A DNA stretch of 64,000 bases from VRUE01 sp963817905 (GTDB taxonomy: Bacteria; Actinomycetota; Thermoleophilia; Solirubrobacterales; 70-9), in NCBI GenBank assembly GCA_963817905.1, contig CAWFPS010000003.1, positions 372,001-436,000 of the forward strand. Reading direction: 5' to 3'. Of the stretch, positions 62,277-64,000 are shown in pieces. A program made the translations under genes and the position numbers. A model generated the notes under the pieces. The model made no database searches and was not told the DNA's origin. It saw nothing but the letters and a program-made list of their open reading frames with translations. The number at the start of each line of letters is the position of its first letter. Positions within the stretch are counted from its first letter, which is position 1.

Positions 62277-63103
62277 TCAGGCGATAGCGAGGGCGCCCAG
62301 CAGGGCGAAGACGCCGACGCCGGCCATCACCGCGAGCTCGGCGGCGACGTGGCGGTCGCCGAAGCATCCCCCGGTCGCCCGCGATCACCGCGCCGCCGCA
62401 GACCAGCCCGGCGGCGAGGCCACCGAGGTGGCCGCCGAGGCTGATGTGGGAGGCGCCGACGCTGAGCACCAGGTTGAGGACCAGGATGAATCCGATCGAG
62501 GAGGCGACGGCGTCGAAACCGCGGCCGCGGGCGATCACGAAGGTGGCGCCGAAGATGCCGAAGATCGCCCCCGAGGCGCCGATCGTGAGCGCGTCCGGGC
62601 TGAGCAGCAGGGCGCCGAAGGCGCCGCCCAGCAGCGCCGCGGCATAGATCGCCGAGGAAGCGCGGCGTGCCGACCGAGGGCTCGAGAATCCGGCCGAGGA
62701 AGAAGAGGGCGAACATGTTGAAGCCGACGTGGATCAGGCCGGCGTGCAGGAAGCCGCTCGTGACCAGCCGGTACCACTCGCCTTCGTTGACCAGGGGCCC
62801 AAAGAGCCCGTAGTCGAAGACCAACGAGCTGCCGCGGATTTCGTAGAACCCACCGCCGCCGCTGGCGATCTCGGCGAGGAACACGGCGGCGTTGATCGCG
62901 ATCAGGATGAAGGTCGCCGGCGCCCGCGAGAAAAGCGACTCCTCGCCCACCCCCCGCACCACCTTGGTCCGCTGGCTGGCGCACTCGGGACAGCGCATCC
63001 CGACCGGGGTCGGGGTCATGCAATCGGGGCAGATCGGCCGCCCGCAGGAAGAGCAGGAGACGGCCGTCTCGCGATTGGGGTGCCGGTAACAAGTCTCAGC
63101 CAC
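62277..63103 (-). pseudogene. rhomboid-family intramembrane protease, frameshifted
   Basis: The N-terminus has a zinc-ribbon (CYRHPNRETAVSCSSCG, then CPDC and CPEC). The rhomboid domain begins NEGEWYRLVTSGFLHAGLIH. After removing one base at 62652-62653 the next helix carries the catalytic Ser in TIGASGAIFG, with the His in SHISLGGHLGGLAAG. A second removal in the CCCCC run at 62368-62372 restores the last helix and stop. The restored protein is 274 residues. Both indels are extra C's on the plus strand, so error is likely. Confidence 0.85.
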
Positions 63104-63132
63104 GGGGACCAGCAGCCTACAATCGCGGCGCG

Positions 63133-63543
63133 ATGGACGCCCCCAGCCCAGCCCGCCTCTACGCCACCGCGGGCGGCGCCGCGCTCGTCGTCTTCGGCAT
63201 CGTCGGCTTCTTCTACAGCGCCTCCTTCGGCTCGCCGGGGGCGGTCGATGAGATCTTCGGGGCCTTCGCCACCAACGGCTGGGACAACGTCGCGCACATC
63301 CTCACCGGCGTGCTCGGCCTCCTCGCCGCCGACTACGCCTCGCGCCGCTACTCGCTCTGGCTCGGCAGCTTCTACGTCGTGCTTGGCTTCTGGGGGTTCG
63401 CGCTCGGCAGCGGCGAGGCGGTCCTCGGCTTCCTCCCGGTCAATACCGGCGACAACGTGCTCCACCTGGCGCTCGGCGCCCTCGGCCTGCTCGCCGCCCG
63501 CGCCACCCCGGTCGCGAAGAAGCGCTCGCCCGCTACGGCTTGA
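63133..63543 (+). CDS. DUF4383 membrane protein
   Basis: A 136-residue protein with four hydrophobic segments (about residues 10-30, 53-70, 75-95 and 107-125). It has the DUF4383-type signature WDNVAHILTGVLGLLAADYA and DNVLHLALGALGLLAA. Function unknown. It overlaps the end of the convergent gene at 63533 by 11 bases. Confidence 0.85.
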   Translation: MDAPSPARLYATAGGAALVVFGIVGFFYSASFGSPGAVDEIFGAFATNGWDNVAHILTGVLGLLAADYASRRYSLWLGSFYVVLGFWGFALGSGEAVLGFLPVNTGDNVLHLALGALGLLAARATPVAKKRSPATA

Positions 63544-63871
63544 TCCGCGTCGCCAGCGAGCGCAGGCCGCCTTTGGCCTGCTGGCGGCCGCGGCGGCGCA
63601 GCTCCAAGACCACCAGGGCACCGGCCGCGGCGCCGCCGGCGCCGACGGCGACGACGGGGCGCACCCAGTTGCGCGGGTCGCGCAGGGCTCGCAGCTCGCT
63701 CTCGGAAAGCTCCTCGGCCCACTGCGAGAGCTCCTCGGCGGCGGCCTGGGTAACCGCCGCCAGGGTGTCCTCGACTCGCCCGGAGAGCCGCTCGGGGGGC
63801 TCGATCGGGCGCAACGCGTCGGAGAGCAGGTGCTCGACGTCCCAGTTGCCGGCCAGGCGGCTCTCACTCAT
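63533..63871 (-). CDS. hypothetical membrane protein beside a sigma factor
   Basis: A 112-residue protein from the ATG at 63871. An acidic soluble N-terminal half (RPIEPPERLSGRVEDTLAAV) precedes one membrane segment (VRPVVAVGAGGAAAGALVVL) and a basic tail. Its start overlaps the end of the upstream sigma-factor gene by 8 bases. That arrangement is typical of an anti-sigma factor, but the sequence lacks a recognised anti-sigma motif, so this is only a suggestion. Confidence 0.65.
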   Translation of the reverse strand: MSESRLAGNWDVEHLLSDALRPIEPPERLSGRVEDTLAAVTQAAAEELSQWAEELSESELRALRDPRNWVRPVVAVGAGGAAAGALVVLELRRRGRQQAKGGLRSLATRIKP

Positions 63872-64000
63872 CGGCACCCATCTCCTCCTGCAGCTGCTTG
63901 ATCGCGCGATGGATCAGGACCTTGGTGGCGCCGTCGCTGCGCCCCAGCGCGCGGGCGATCTCGCGGTTGTCCATGCCGAGCGCGAAGCGCATGATCAGCG
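63864..64000 (-). CDS. RNA polymerase sigma factor, C-terminal fragment
   Basis: Only the last 45 codons are in the window. They include LGMDNREIARALGRSDGATK and VLIHRAIKQLQEE, the helix-turn-helix of sigma-70 region 4. The size and sequence suggest an ECF-type factor; the rest lies outside. Confidence 0.8.
   Translation of the reverse strand, partial: LIMRFALGMDNREIARALGRSDGATKVLIHRAIKQLQEEMGADE

Overview
The window is about 64 kb of high-GC chromosomal DNA from an actinobacterium, most probably class Thermoleophilia (Solirubrobacterales or a relative). This rests on gene content, not a database search: MarP-type protease, WS/DGAT acyltransferase, F420-type LLM oxidoreductase, CWB2 protein, AddAB pair, and a secreted protein of decapeptide repeats (NSVGTAQIKK, NAVTTAKVKK) of a kind I associate with that class. 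Most of it is housekeeping sequence, with one small genomic island, two insertion sequences and an unusual set of intergenic palindromes.

Layout. 0-11 kb: VOC protein (cut by the window edge), Rieske ferredoxin-sufB-sufD operon, a cupredoxin/membrane-protein pair, VapBC, ispH and WS/DGAT. 11.28-16.19 kb: an integrated island in the 3' end of a sufT-like gene, holding a toxin-antitoxin-like pair, an N-terminally truncated tyrosine recombinase and a membrane HerA-family ATPase gene split by an ISL3 element. 16.5-20.3 kb: HAD hydrolase, an alpha/beta hydrolase gene split by an IS3 element, and MazEF. 20.4-32 kb: AddAB, lipoproteins, xseAB, MarP and a penicillin-binding protein. 33.5-36.7 kb: two intergenic regions, each with a pair of large palindromes. 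36.7-50 kb: gltB, the lysA-hom-thrC-thrB operon, an M23 peptidase and a cation exporter. 50-59.7 kb: fatty-acid and acyl-CoA metabolism (three acyl-CoA dehydrogenases, thiolase, hydroxyacyl-CoA dehydrogenase, LLM oxidoreductase), with one operator-like palindrome repeated before two of the genes. 59.7-64 kb: CNNM/CBS protein, cobalamin-binding-type protein, rhomboid protease and the C-terminus of a sigma factor.

Working together. SufB, SufD, the Rieske protein and the SufT-like protein belong to Fe-S assembly, though no sufC or sufS lies nearby. The lysA-hom-thrC-thrB genes overlap by 4-8 bases and form an aspartate-family operon. The beta-oxidation genes probably share a TetR-type regulator encoded elsewhere.

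Main unusual observations. (1) Both IS insertions can be removed on paper, with exact target duplications, to restore intact reading frames. (2) The island's left end carries a displaced, diverged copy of the sufT-like 3' end. (3) Two intergenic regions each hold two opposite-facing palindromes that share a core but have different, nearly perfect arms. (4) Five apparent frameshifts lie within 3.4 kb (59.3-62.7 kb), and each is repaired by removing one G:C base from a G or C run, which suggests sequence error rather than gene decay.
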